Assembly: GCF_020829685.1 (NCBI RefSeq) | Contig: NZ_JAIVFR010000212.1 | Span: forward strand, 1 to 8,851 | Direction of reading: 5' to 3' | Origin: Nostoc sp. CHAB 5715 | GTDB taxonomy: Bacteria > Cyanobacteriota > Cyanobacteriia > Cyanobacteriales > Nostocaceae | DNA: 8,851 nucleotides | Part shown: piece by piece, positions 1 through 4,938 of the stretch | Numbering within the stretch: the first letter of the stretch is position 1 | Layout of the letters: each line of letters starts with the position of its first letter | Notes under the pieces: model-generated | What the model was told of the DNA's origin: nothing | Databases searched by the model: none | Seen by the model: only the letters and a program-made list of their open reading frames with translations | Made by a program: the position numbers and the translations under genes

Positions 1-2
1 TT

Positions 3-45
3 AAGACTTGTGTATACACCGTAGCTTGGCAAGGGGGAGGGCGTA
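3..45 (+). repeat. Dispersed repeat with GTGTATACAC palindrome, copy 1
   Basis: The stretch has AAGA, then TTGTGTATACACCGTAG, then a purine-rich AAGGGGGAGGG tail. A related sequence lies in the opposite orientation near 1995-2032 (on the minus strand: AAGATGTGTGTACACCGTAG followed by AAGGGGAGGGG). GTGTATACAC at 10-19 is a perfect 10-bp palindrome. Two related copies in one window point to a dispersed repeat. Its function is unknown, and the left boundary may lie outside the window. Confidence 0.45.
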
Positions 46-91
46 GCCGGGGGGTAAATATATGCAGCTTTACAAAGAAACGGTATTAGAT

Positions 92-104
92 TAGGACTTA
101 CGCA
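92..104 (+). repeat. 13-mer TAGGACTTACGCA, forward copy 1 (outermost left)
   Basis: Perfect copy of TAGGACTTACGCA. It is the leftmost of three forward copies (92, 324, 347) that face three reverse-complement copies (739, 893, 917). The same 13-mer forms the ends of the small element at 3031-3168, which suggests it is the terminal inverted repeat of a mobile element family with TA at its outer edge. Confidence 0.7.
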
Positions 105-218
105 AAATATCTCTCAAACTCTCATTTTTACCTCAAATTAAATTTATTTGCTGAAAGCAAAACAGTGATTTTAACACTCAACAAACTGAGGTGTATAGAT
201 TTTTCATGCATACTTGAG

Positions 219-259
219 GGGGGAGAAGGCAGTTGCCGTCAGCAACCACTTTCTCCCCC
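219..259. repeat. Hairpin GGGGGAGAA / TTCTCCCCC
   Basis: The 9-bp arm GGGGGAGAA (219-227) is perfectly complementary to TTCTCCCCC (251-259). A second stem, GTTGC (232-236) with GCAAC (242-246), sits inside it with a 5-nt loop. The sequence after it (CTTTAATC) is only weakly T-rich, so this could be a terminator remnant of a gene left of the window or just another dispersed palindrome. No gene ending here is visible. Confidence 0.5.
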
Positions 260-291
260 TTTAATCATTATCATTCTTGAGAAAATGCCGT

Positions 292-310
292 CTTCTCTGC
301 GCCTCTGCGG
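292..310. repeat. Short repeat of the CTCTGCG type
   Basis: CTTCTCTGCGCCTCTGCGG resembles the duplicated 23-mer at 6408-6453, which shares the CCTCTGCGTT core. Short CTCTGCG repeats of this type recur between genes in Nostoc-like genomes. The boundaries are approximate. Confidence 0.35.
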
Positions 311-323
311 TTCGTTACTCCGT

Positions 324-336
324 TAGGACTTACGCA
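324..336 (+). repeat. 13-mer TAGGACTTACGCA, forward copy 2
   Basis: Perfect copy. Only 10 bp separate it from the next forward copy at 347-359. It is mirrored on the right side by reverse copies at 893-904 and 917-929, which are 12 bp apart. Confidence 0.7.
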
Positions 337-406
337 GCGATGATTATAGGACTTACGCATTGACGCAAAATACATAGTATGTAAGGCTTGAAAAACCACA
401 TCTGTC

Positions 407-651
407 GTAGGGGCACAGCATTGCTCATTGGTGTCAACAAAAGCCTTGAAATAGCTTAACTGTTGGCTTCCTCGCCCGCCTCGAACTAAAGTTCTTTGGC
501 TTTCAGCTAAAGTCTACTGAAGTAGACTAAAGATTTTTGGCTATATTTAGTCATCTAAAGATGACTTTCGCTATTAGCAAGGAACTTCAGTTCCTTGCGG
601 GACATGGCTTTTACGTTAAGTTGACACGTATGAGCTGGCTCGTGCCCCTAC
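407..651. repeat. Long imperfect inverted repeat (folded arms)
   Basis: Complementary blocks occur in mirrored order: GTAGGGGCAC (407-416) with 642-651, GCTCAT (423-428) with 630-635, GTGTCAAC (431-438) with 620-627, and AAAAGCC (439-445) with 606-612. Transcribed or single-stranded, the whole segment could fold into one long interrupted hairpin. GTAGGGGCAC-type arms are common in cyanobacterial palindromic repeats. It lies inside the larger 13-mer-bounded element. Confidence 0.65.
483..598. repeat. Cluster of four short perfect palindromes with 2-nt centres
   Basis: Four palindromes each have a 2-nt centre: GAACT-AA-AGTTC (483-494), AGTCTACT-GA-AGTAGACT (511-528), AGTCATCT-AA-AGATGACT (549-566) and a 10-bp-arm one built on GCAAGGAACT (577-598). 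Centres are about 30-38 bp apart. They form the apex of the long inverted repeat at 407-651. The arm sequences differ from one another, so they are not copies of one unit. Confidence 0.7.
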
Positions 652-738
652 AGCGCGGGTTCACTGATCATCAAAGAACGATTAATAAAGGCTGAAACGA
701 CCTATTTTCGTGAAACATACCATGATTAATTTGTACAG

Positions 739-751
739 TGCGTAAGTCCTA
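739..751 (-). repeat. 13-mer TAGGACTTACGCA, reverse copy 1 (inner right end)
   Basis: TGCGTAAGTCCTA on the plus strand, the perfect reverse complement of the copy at 347-359. It forms the right end of the 405-bp element. Confidence 0.7.
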
Positions 752-756
752 GATTA

Positions 757-876
757 GTCATTGCGAGCGGAACGCAGTGTAGCGTTCGCGGAGCGTCTCT
801 TAGAGTTGCAATCCCAGTCTTGACGAGATTGCTACCCTGCGGGAACGCCTTTGGCGAACGCAATGCTTGCAATGAC
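757..876. repeat. GTCATTGC-bounded dispersed repeat
   Basis: GTCATTGC (757-764) is mirrored by GCAATGAC (869-876). Between them lie GAGCGGAACGC, a GCGTTCGCGGAGCGTCTC segment, GCAATCCC, GAGATTGCTACC and GGAACGCC/GGCGAACGC palindromic pieces. This arrangement matches the widespread bacterial repeat class that starts GTCATTGCGAGC and ends in GCAATGAC. It is non-coding and sits between the inner and middle reverse 13-mers. Confidence 0.6.
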
Positions 877-892
877 GAAAGTACGTTGCCTT

Positions 893-904
893 TGCGTAAG
901 TCCT
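893..904 (-). repeat. 13-mer reverse copy 2, last base changed
   Basis: TGCGTAAGTCCT is followed by G instead of A, so the outer TA of the consensus is lost here and 12 of 13 bases match. It pairs in nested order with the forward copy at 324-336. Confidence 0.6.
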
Positions 905-916
905 GTCCGTAACTCA

Positions 917-929
917 TGCGTAAGTCCTA
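917..929 (-). repeat. 13-mer TAGGACTTACGCA, reverse copy 3 (outermost right)
   Basis: Perfect reverse-complement copy. In nested order it pairs with the outermost forward copy at 92-104, giving an 838-bp bracket. Confidence 0.7.
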
Positions 930-1022
930 TTATAGTTTTGGGCAAAGTGCGATCGCCTGTTAAGTTTTGCCTACGCAGCAATATCTACTAACAAATTGCT
1001 TTGCGTCTACGCACTCTCCAAC

Positions 1023-1253
1023 AAGCGGGAGCGGTCTACCTTCAAGCGGGAGCGGTCTACCTTCAAGCGGGAGCAGTCTACCTTCAAGCGGGAGCAGTCT
1101 ACCTTCAAGCGGGAGCAGTCTACCTTCAAGCGGGAGCGGTCTACCTTCAAGCGGGAGCAGTCTACCTTCAAGCGGGAGCAGTCTACCTTCAAGTGGGAGC
1201 GGTCTACCTTCAAGTGGGAGCGGTCTACCTTCAAGTGGGAGCGGTCTACCTTC
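1023..1253. repeat. Eleven-copy 21-bp tandem repeat
   Basis: Eleven uninterrupted units of AAGCGGGAGCGGTCTACCTTC, all exactly 21 bp. Two positions vary: unit base 12 is G in units 1, 2, 6 and 9-11 and A in 3-5 and 7-8; unit base 4 is C in units 1-8 and T in 9-11. Because 21 is a multiple of three and the unit has no stop, all three forward frames and one reverse frame stay open across it. These frames could start only at TTG, with no ribosome-binding site, and the variant sites are not purely synonymous in any frame. I treat it as a non-coding minisatellite. Variants cluster in neighbouring units, which fits growth by local duplication. Confidence 0.9.
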
Positions 1254-1417
1254 AAGCTTTTATCAAGATTAAACATATTATTTTTATAAATACCAATATC
1301 TAGTAATTAAATTCCGAAAAATTACTGCTATAGCTTGAAAATTTTATTAAAAAAATTGCGAGTTTTGCTGAACCGGAATGCAGTTTAATTGAGGCAAGCT
1401 AGCTCTAGAACCATTTT

Positions 1418-1424
1418 AAAGGAG
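1418..1424 (+). promoter_or_regulatory. Ribosome-binding site AAAGGAG
   Basis: AAAGGAG lies 7 nt before the ATG at 1432. It is the clearest Shine-Dalgarno sequence in the window and fixes that start. Confidence 0.7.
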
Positions 1425-1431
1425 TAAATCT

Positions 1432-1827
1432 ATGTCTCGCAGAAAACGTACCTCCCGCATTCTAGAAAAAGCTGAGTTAAGATCCTCTGGACTAAAATCG
1501 ATTGTTCCAAGCATCAAATTTGATGATGATAATAATATAGAAAAACTCATTGCATCAATTGAGCAGTTACGTACAAAACTTGATGCTTATAATACCGCTC
1601 TGTCTGTGATTGACTCTTCTCAAAGTGAGATTGAAGAAATGGAAAAAAACTTAAGCAGTCTTTCAGAGAAGATGCTAATGGCGGTTGCGATCAAATACGG
1701 TAAAGACAGCCGCGAATATGAGATGGGGGGTGGTGTTCGCAATAGCGAACGTATTCGCAAAATCAGGTCGAGCCGCTTGAAAGCTAGTGCAGCGCAAGTA
1801 TCAGTTGAAAATGCTAAAACCGCCTAG
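1432..1827 (+). CDS. Small basic coiled-coil protein of unknown function (131 aa)
   Basis: I do not recognise a characterised family. The protein has a basic N-terminus (SRRKRTSR, residues 2-9), a long predicted helical or coiled-coil segment rich in Glu, Lys, Leu and Ser (about 35-84), then the motif IKYGKDSREYEMGGGVRNSE (88-107) and a basic tail. A YGKDS-EYE-GG-R-SER pattern is, as far as I recall, conserved in small cyanobacterial hypothetical proteins, which supports a real gene. There is no signal peptide or membrane segment, so it is probably cytoplasmic. The ATG follows a good AAAGGAG at 7-nt spacing. It stands alone between repeat regions. A perfect GTTCGC-AATA-GCGAAC palindrome (1735-1750) lies inside the coding sequence at the GGGVRNSER part, where a repeat may have altered the conserved motif. 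Confidence 0.8.
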   Translation: MSRRKRTSRILEKAELRSSGLKSIVPSIKFDDDNNIEKLIASIEQLRTKLDAYNTALSVIDSSQSEIEEMEKNLSSLSEKMLMAVAIKYGKDSREYEMGGGVRNSERIRKIRSSRLKASAAQVSVENAKTA

Positions 1828-1830
1828 ATT

Positions 1831-1869
1831 CTACCCCACCCCCAACCCCCTTTCAAGGGTAGGTTTTTT
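1831..1869 (+). terminator. Possible intrinsic terminator
   Basis: CTACCC (1831-1836) can pair with GGGTAG (1857-1862), with a second option CCCTT-TC-AAGGG (1848-1859). A run of six T follows (1864-1869). It begins 4 bp after the stop codon of the 131-aa gene. The C-rich left part also resembles a common CCCCAACCCCC intergenic repeat, so it may be a repeat working as a terminator. Confidence 0.4.
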
Positions 1870-1994
1870 GGAATCTCAAAAATAGTTGAGAAAATTATCA
1901 ACTGTTTAACGTGGTTTGGTCGTTTCAGGATTTAAACATCGGCTGAAATATTCAAAAAATGACCAAATACAAAATACCTACCTTTGTAAGCCCC

Positions 1995-2032
1995 CAACCC
2001 CTCCCCTTGGTACTACGGTGTACACACATCTT
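1995..2032 (-). repeat. Dispersed repeat with GTGTACAC, copy 2 (inverted)
   Basis: On the minus strand this reads AAGATGTGTGTACACCGTAG, then TACCAAGGGGAGGGG, closely matching the sequence at 3-45. GTGTACAC at 2018-2025 is an 8-bp palindrome. Confidence 0.45.
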
Positions 2033-2075
2033 GGTAATGAAGCCCAAACCCCAATACGGTTCAGTTAAGGATAAT

Positions 2076-2151
2076 CGTAGGTTGGGTTGAACGAAGTGAA
2101 ACCCAACAAACCACCGAAAATGTTGGGTTTCGTTCCTCAACCCAACCTACG
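2076..2151. repeat. 76-bp nested-hairpin repeat (GTAGGTTGGGTT type)
   Basis: Outer arms are perfect over 15 bp: CGTAGGTTGGGTTGA (2076-2090) with TCAACCCAACCTACG (2137-2151). Inner arms are perfect over 11 bp: GAAACCCAACA (2098-2108) with TGTTGGGTTTC (2121-2131). The connecting segments are only partly complementary (ACGAAGT and GTTCC). The nearly perfect palindrome suggests a recent or structurally maintained repeat, and GTAGGTTGGGTT repeats are frequent between cyanobacterial genes. Confidence 0.75.
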
Positions 2152-2427
2152 CAGTTTAAGGTTTTTGACTGAAGCACTTGATATATGCCCCGGTTTGAAA
2201 GTGGGTGGTCTTTTAACTGGCACTCTTAAGAGTAACCGCGATCGTGGTGACTTTTACCAGGAGCGTCTAAAAGCACTCTCTCGACGGTAAATTCACAGAT
2301 AATTAAGGATTGTGAAAAATCATCGTAATGAGTCAAATAACAGTATACTAAATAACTAGTTGATGTTTAAAAGCTGTACATAGCTTTCCTTACTGTCAAT
2401 GATTACAAAACAAAAAATTGGAGAACT

Positions 2428-2979
2428 ATGAGTATGAAAATTCCTCGCAGAGGTTTTTTTATAAAAGGTGGTTTAGCCCTTACTGGGTTAGCATTACCTA
2501 ATCTTGTTCAGAAAGCTTACGCTCAAAGAATACTCGAGTATCCTGAAGCCGAGCCTAGTCAAAAAGCTATTATTGAGTATACGGCTCATCTACAGGGTCT
2601 CGGCGACACCAACTTTATTAAGCAACCTCTTTTATGTGGAACAACGGGGCAAAGTAGAAGGTTGGAAGGATTCTTAATTAGACTTGCACCTGGTTCTCAG
2701 AATGTGGGTTTGCGATACTTCGCACACATACAAGACCAAGGAGACACAAGCTGGAAATTTTTGAATCAGTATTGTGGTACTAAAGGACAGAGCCTTCGAT
2801 TAGAGGGATTTGCAATAGAACTTACGGGATTGTCCATCCTAAATTATGATGTTTACTACTCCGCACATCTTCAGGGCACAGGAGATACACCTTGGTATAG
2901 AAACGGCGAGTTTTGTGGTACGAGGGGGCAAAGTACAAGGGTAGAAGCAATTTCTATCTTTATTGCAGACAAAATTTGA
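2428..2979 (+). CDS. Exported protein with three ChW-like repeats behind a Tat-type signal (183 aa)
   Basis: Residues 1-32 look like a twin-arginine signal: R7-R8 followed by GFFIK, a hydrophobic stretch (14-27) and an AYA-Q cleavage site at about 32/33. The mature part is three repeats of about 38 residues (49-86, 94-132, 141-179). Each has the pattern Y..AH.Q..GDT, a Trp or Phe, then CGT.GQS.R.E and a hydrophobic strand. This matches the ChW (clostridial hydrophobic W) repeat, known mainly from secreted and cell-surface proteins; binding or adhesion is the usual suggestion for the family, not shown here. Oddities: the Trp after the central Gly is Asp in all three, and each repeat carries one Cys (70, 116, 163). 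GGAG at 2420-2423 is 4 nt from the first ATG and 10 nt from a second ATG at 2434, so the start could be either. The protein would be exported folded to the periplasm or beyond. Monocistronic as far as seen. Confidence 0.8.
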   Translation: MSMKIPRRGFFIKGGLALTGLALPNLVQKAYAQRILEYPEAEPSQKAIIEYTAHLQGLGDTNFIKQPLLCGTTGQSRRLEGFLIRLAPGSQNVGLRYFAHIQDQGDTSWKFLNQYCGTKGQSLRLEGFAIELTGLSILNYDVYYSAHLQGTGDTPWYRNGEFCGTRGQSTRVEAISIFIADKI

Positions 2980-3030
2980 TATTCTGTGATTAACCCGGCG
3001 TTGCTAGGGAGGATCACAATTTAGCAAAAA

Positions 3031-3168
3031 TAGGACTTACGCAAAAATCGCCGACTGCGCTTAATTTATCGAACCGCCTTTGCTTTTCTACAAGAGGCTG
3101 CGCCAACAGAACCTGCGCGTTCGGGTAGCATCTGGTAGAAAAGAATCGGAGAGTGTGCGTAAGTCCTA
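3031..3168. mobile_element. 134-bp MITE with TAGGACTTACGCA ends
   Basis: Perfect 13-bp terminal inverted repeats, TAGGACTTACGCA (3031-3043) and TGCGTAAGTCCTA (3156-3168). If the outer TA pairs are target duplications, the element is 3033-3166. End similarity extends inward (CCGA followed by T one or two bases later in each arm), and an internal pair CTTTTCTAC (3083-3091) with GTAGAAAAG (3135-3143) makes a longer interrupted stem. There is no coding capacity; a minus-strand frame crossing it (3066-3251) is not credible. It ends 134 bp before the amylase start and could affect its upstream region. Confidence 0.7.
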
Positions 3169-3302
3169 TTGCGTATAAAACAGCAGCAGAAAGGTGAAAT
3201 CGCTAATGAATACTCACAAGTGACAGATTCTCTATCATAAGTAAGAGCCATAAAGAAGCTAATATTTGCAACGATCGCTTCTGAAGGTACAAAAATTTAT
3301 TC

Positions 3303-4775
3303 ATGCAAATTCAAACACCAGACTGGGTAAAGCACGCTGTTTTCTACCAAATCTTCCCAGACCGCTTTGCTAGAAGCAAACAGCCGCGCAAACGGCTACT
3401 GCATGAGGCCCGTTGGGAAGATTGGGACTCTATGCCAACACTCCAGGGTTATAAAGGCGGCGACTTATGGGGCATCATGGAAGGTTTAGACTACATCCAG
3501 GATTTGGGAATTAATGCAATTTATTTCACACCCATTTTTCAGTCCGCCAGCAATCATCGCTATCATACCCACGATTATTATCGAGTTGACCCCATGCTGG
3601 GGGGCAACGAGGCTTTTAAAGAATTGCTTGATGCAGCCCATCAACGGAATATCAAAGTTGTTCTAGATGGGGTGTTTAACCATTCTAGCCGGGGTTTTTT
3701 CTTCTTCCATGATGTTTTAGAAAATGGCCCCCATTCGCCTTGGGTAAATTGGTTCAAAATTGAAGGCTGGCCGCTTTCACCTTACAATGGTGAATTCCCT
3801 GCAAACTACGTGGGTTGGGCAGGAAATCGTGCTTTACCAGAATTTAACCACGACAATCCAGAAGTGCGGGAATATATTATGGAAATTGCCGAATATTGGA
3901 TAAAATTCGGCATTGATGGTTGGCGATTAGATGTACCATTTGAAATAAAAACTCCTGGATTTTGGCAGGAATTCCGCGATCGCGTCAAGGCAGTCAATCC
4001 CGAAGCTTACATTGTGGGTGAAGTGTGGGGAGATTCCCGCGAGTGGTTGGATGGAACGCAATTTGACGGCGTGATGAATTATCTATTTGCTGGGCCGACA
4101 ATTGCCTTTGCAGCAGGCGATCGCGTAGTCTTAGAACAAGTCCAAAGCCGCGACTATCAACCCTACCCACCCTTATTTGCCACCGAGTACGCCACCAAAA
4201 TTCAAGAAGTACTGCAACTTTACCCTTGGGAAATTCAGCTAACTCAACTCAATTTGCTAGCAAGTCACGATACAGCCCGATTGATGACCATTGCAGGCGG
4301 TGATATAGGTAGTATAGAATTGTCAACTTTACTACTACTCACCTTTCCCGGTGCGCCCAGCGTCTACTATGGTGATGAAGTTGGTTTACTTGGTGCAATA
4401 GATCCAGACTCACGTCGTGGTTTTCCTTTAGAGAGTAACTGGAATCAAGAAATTTTCAATACTCATCGTCAATTAATTGCCCTGCGCCACACATACCCAG
4501 CCTTGCGTACAGGCGATTACCAAGTCCTCCATGCTCAAGGACAAATTTATATCTTTGCGCGAACTTTAGGAACAGAGGAATTGATAATTGCCCTCAACGC
4601 TGGCACAAGTTCGGCAACAGCCAATGCAGATGTCGTCAGTTTACGTACTCAACCCAACAAGCTGTTATATGGTACTGCTGAAGTTGAGTGGAATAGTGAA
4701 GGAGAAACTGGGCAGTTGACGTTGACTCTTCCCGCACGCAGTGGGTGCATTCTGGGAGTAGGGAGTAGGGAGTAG
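3303..4775 (+). CDS. GH13 alpha-amylase family enzyme, neopullulanase/cyclomaltodextrinase-like (490 aa)
   Basis: Predicted to hydrolyse alpha-glucan or maltodextrin links in the cytoplasm; no signal peptide is visible. The (beta/alpha)8 barrel starts almost at once (WVKHAVFYQIFPDRF, 8-22), so the N-terminal beta-domain of many neopullulanases is absent. Conserved GH13 regions are all present: DGVFNH (122-127), GWRLDV with nucleophile Asp210, GEVWGD with acid/base Glu240, and SHD with Asp323. LPEFN (178-182) sits where the neopullulanase subfamily has MPKLN, and GGDLWGI (52-58) also fits that group. A C-terminal beta-domain follows (about 400-484). The exact specificity cannot be read. The ATG at 3303 has only a weak GAAGG upstream. 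The last residues (GVGSRE) and the stop codon come from a GGGAGTA tandem repeat, so the natural C-terminus was probably altered. Two HIP1 sites lie inside the gene. Confidence 0.93.
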   Translation: MQIQTPDWVKHAVFYQIFPDRFARSKQPRKRLLHEARWEDWDSMPTLQGYKGGDLWGIMEGLDYIQDLGINAIYFTPIFQSASNHRYHTHDYYRVDPMLGGNEAFKELLDAAHQRNIKVVLDGVFNHSSRGFFFFHDVLENGPHSPWVNWFKIEGWPLSPYNGEFPANYVGWAGNRALPEFNHDNPEVREYIMEIAEYWIKFGIDGWRLDVPFEIKTPGFWQEFRDRVKAVNPEAYIVGEVWGDSREWLDGTQFDGVMNYLFAGPTIAFAAGDRVVLEQVQSRDYQPYPPLFATEYATKIQEVLQLYPWEIQLTQLNLLASHDTARLMTIAGGDIGSIELSTLLLLTFPGAPSVYYGDEVGLLGAIDPDSRRGFPLESNWNQEIFNTHRQLIALRHTYPALRTGDYQVLHAQGQIYIFARTLGTEELIIALNAGTSSATANADVVSLRTQPNKLLYGTAEVEWNSEGETGQLTLTLPARSGCILGVGSRE

Positions 4776-4788
4776 GGAGTAGGGAGTA
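4754..4788. repeat. Five GGGAGTA heptanucleotide repeats (STRR)
   Basis: Five perfect 7-bp units. They overlap the end of the amylase gene and contain its stop codon (TAG at 4773-4775). Such short tandemly repeated heptamers are characteristic of heterocystous cyanobacteria. Confidence 0.9.
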
Positions 4789-4842
4789 GGGGGATGAGGG
4801 AGATAAGGGGGATGAGGGAGATAAGGGAGATGAGGGAGACAA
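4789..4842. repeat. Six 9-bp repeats of the GGGAGATAA type
   Basis: Six imperfect 9-mers: GGGGGATGA, GGGAGATAA, GGGGGATGA, GGGAGATAA, GGGAGATGA, GGGAGACAA. The tract directly abuts the heptamer array. The two together give at least eleven G-runs separated by short loops. Confidence 0.85.
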
Positions 4843-4862
4843 TGGGACAAGGAGAATAACCC

Positions 4863-4932
4863 ATGCCCCATGCCCAATGCCCAATGCCCAATGCCCCATG
4901 CCCAATGCCCAATGCCCCATGCCCCATGCCCC
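4863..4932. repeat. Ten ATGCCC(C/A) heptanucleotide repeats (STRR)
   Basis: Ten consecutive 7-bp units, ATGCCCC in five and ATGCCCA in five, followed by a degenerate ATCCCC. The array ends 6 bp before the stop codon of the convergent fasciclin gene. It keeps several frames open on both strands, which creates false reading frames on the minus strand. Confidence 0.9.
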
Positions 4933-4938
4933 ATCCCC

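Larger units (their letters stand above)
347..751. mobile_element. Putative MITE-like element with TAGGACTTACGCA ends
   Basis: A forward 13-mer (347-359) and a perfect inverted copy (739-751) bound 405 bp with no coding capacity. Similarity between the two ends goes beyond the 13-mer: inward from each end, T/C-TG..., AATA/TTAA-CAT and a GTATG block at about 20-23 nt past the 13-mer can be aligned loosely. Inside is a second imperfect inverted repeat (407-651) with four palindromes. If the outer TA is the duplicated target, the element proper is 349-749. TA duplication is known for the IS630/Tc1-mariner group, but that assignment is inference. No transposase is present. Confidence 0.5.
1..960. 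other. Gene-free, repeat-packed region
   Basis: I see no supportable coding sequence here. The only reading frame of any length (minus strand, about 726-917) lies across repeats and has no ribosome-binding site. The stretch holds six copies of the 13-mer TAGGACTTACGCA or its reverse complement, a hairpin at 219-259, a long imperfect inverted repeat around four short palindromes (407-651), a GTCATTGC-bounded repeat (757-876), and a perfect HIP1 octamer at 949-956. It reads as an accumulation site for small non-autonomous repeats rather than the remains of one gene. Confidence 0.7.
1828..2427. other. Gene-poor spacer with repeats
   Basis: About 600 bp without a convincing gene. It contains the terminator-like stretch, a C-rich repeat and inverted GTGTACAC repeat copy (1990-2032), and the nested hairpin element (2076-2151). 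A frame from 2087 to 2290 (67 codons) begins at TTG inside the hairpin element and has no ribosome-binding site; its distal part could be a gene remnant but resembles nothing I can name. AAAGCT (2370-2375) and AGCTTT (2382-2387) form a small inverted repeat about 40 bp before the next gene. Confidence 0.5.

Noticed and set aside
483..598. CRISPR array
   Set aside because: The palindromes differ in sequence and there is no constant repeat with unique spacers. The 21-bp tandem repeats at 1023-1253 also have no spacers.
726..917. 63-codon minus-strand frame
   Set aside because: It lies entirely across the GTCATTGC repeat and the 13-mers, with no start signal or recognisable protein.
967..1303. 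Three overlapping forward frames and one reverse frame of about 90-100 codons over the 21-bp repeats
   Set aside because: They are open only because the unit is 21 bp and has no stop. The forward frames start at TTG with no ribosome-binding site, and variant positions are not synonymous as a set in any frame.
1952..2140. 62-codon minus-strand frame
   Set aside because: It is built from the C-rich repeat and the arms of the 2076-2151 hairpin.
2087..2290. 67-codon forward frame starting at TTG
   Set aside because: It starts inside the hairpin repeat and lacks a ribosome-binding site. The distal part might be a gene remnant, but I cannot match it to any family.
3066..3251. 61-codon minus-strand frame
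   Set aside because: Half of it is MITE sequence, and there is no start signal or family resemblance.
4636..4934. Minus-strand frames rich in GHWALGMGH or SLISLIPL repeats
   Set aside because: They are translations of the ATGCCCC and GGGAGTA tandem arrays and run antisense into the amylase gene.
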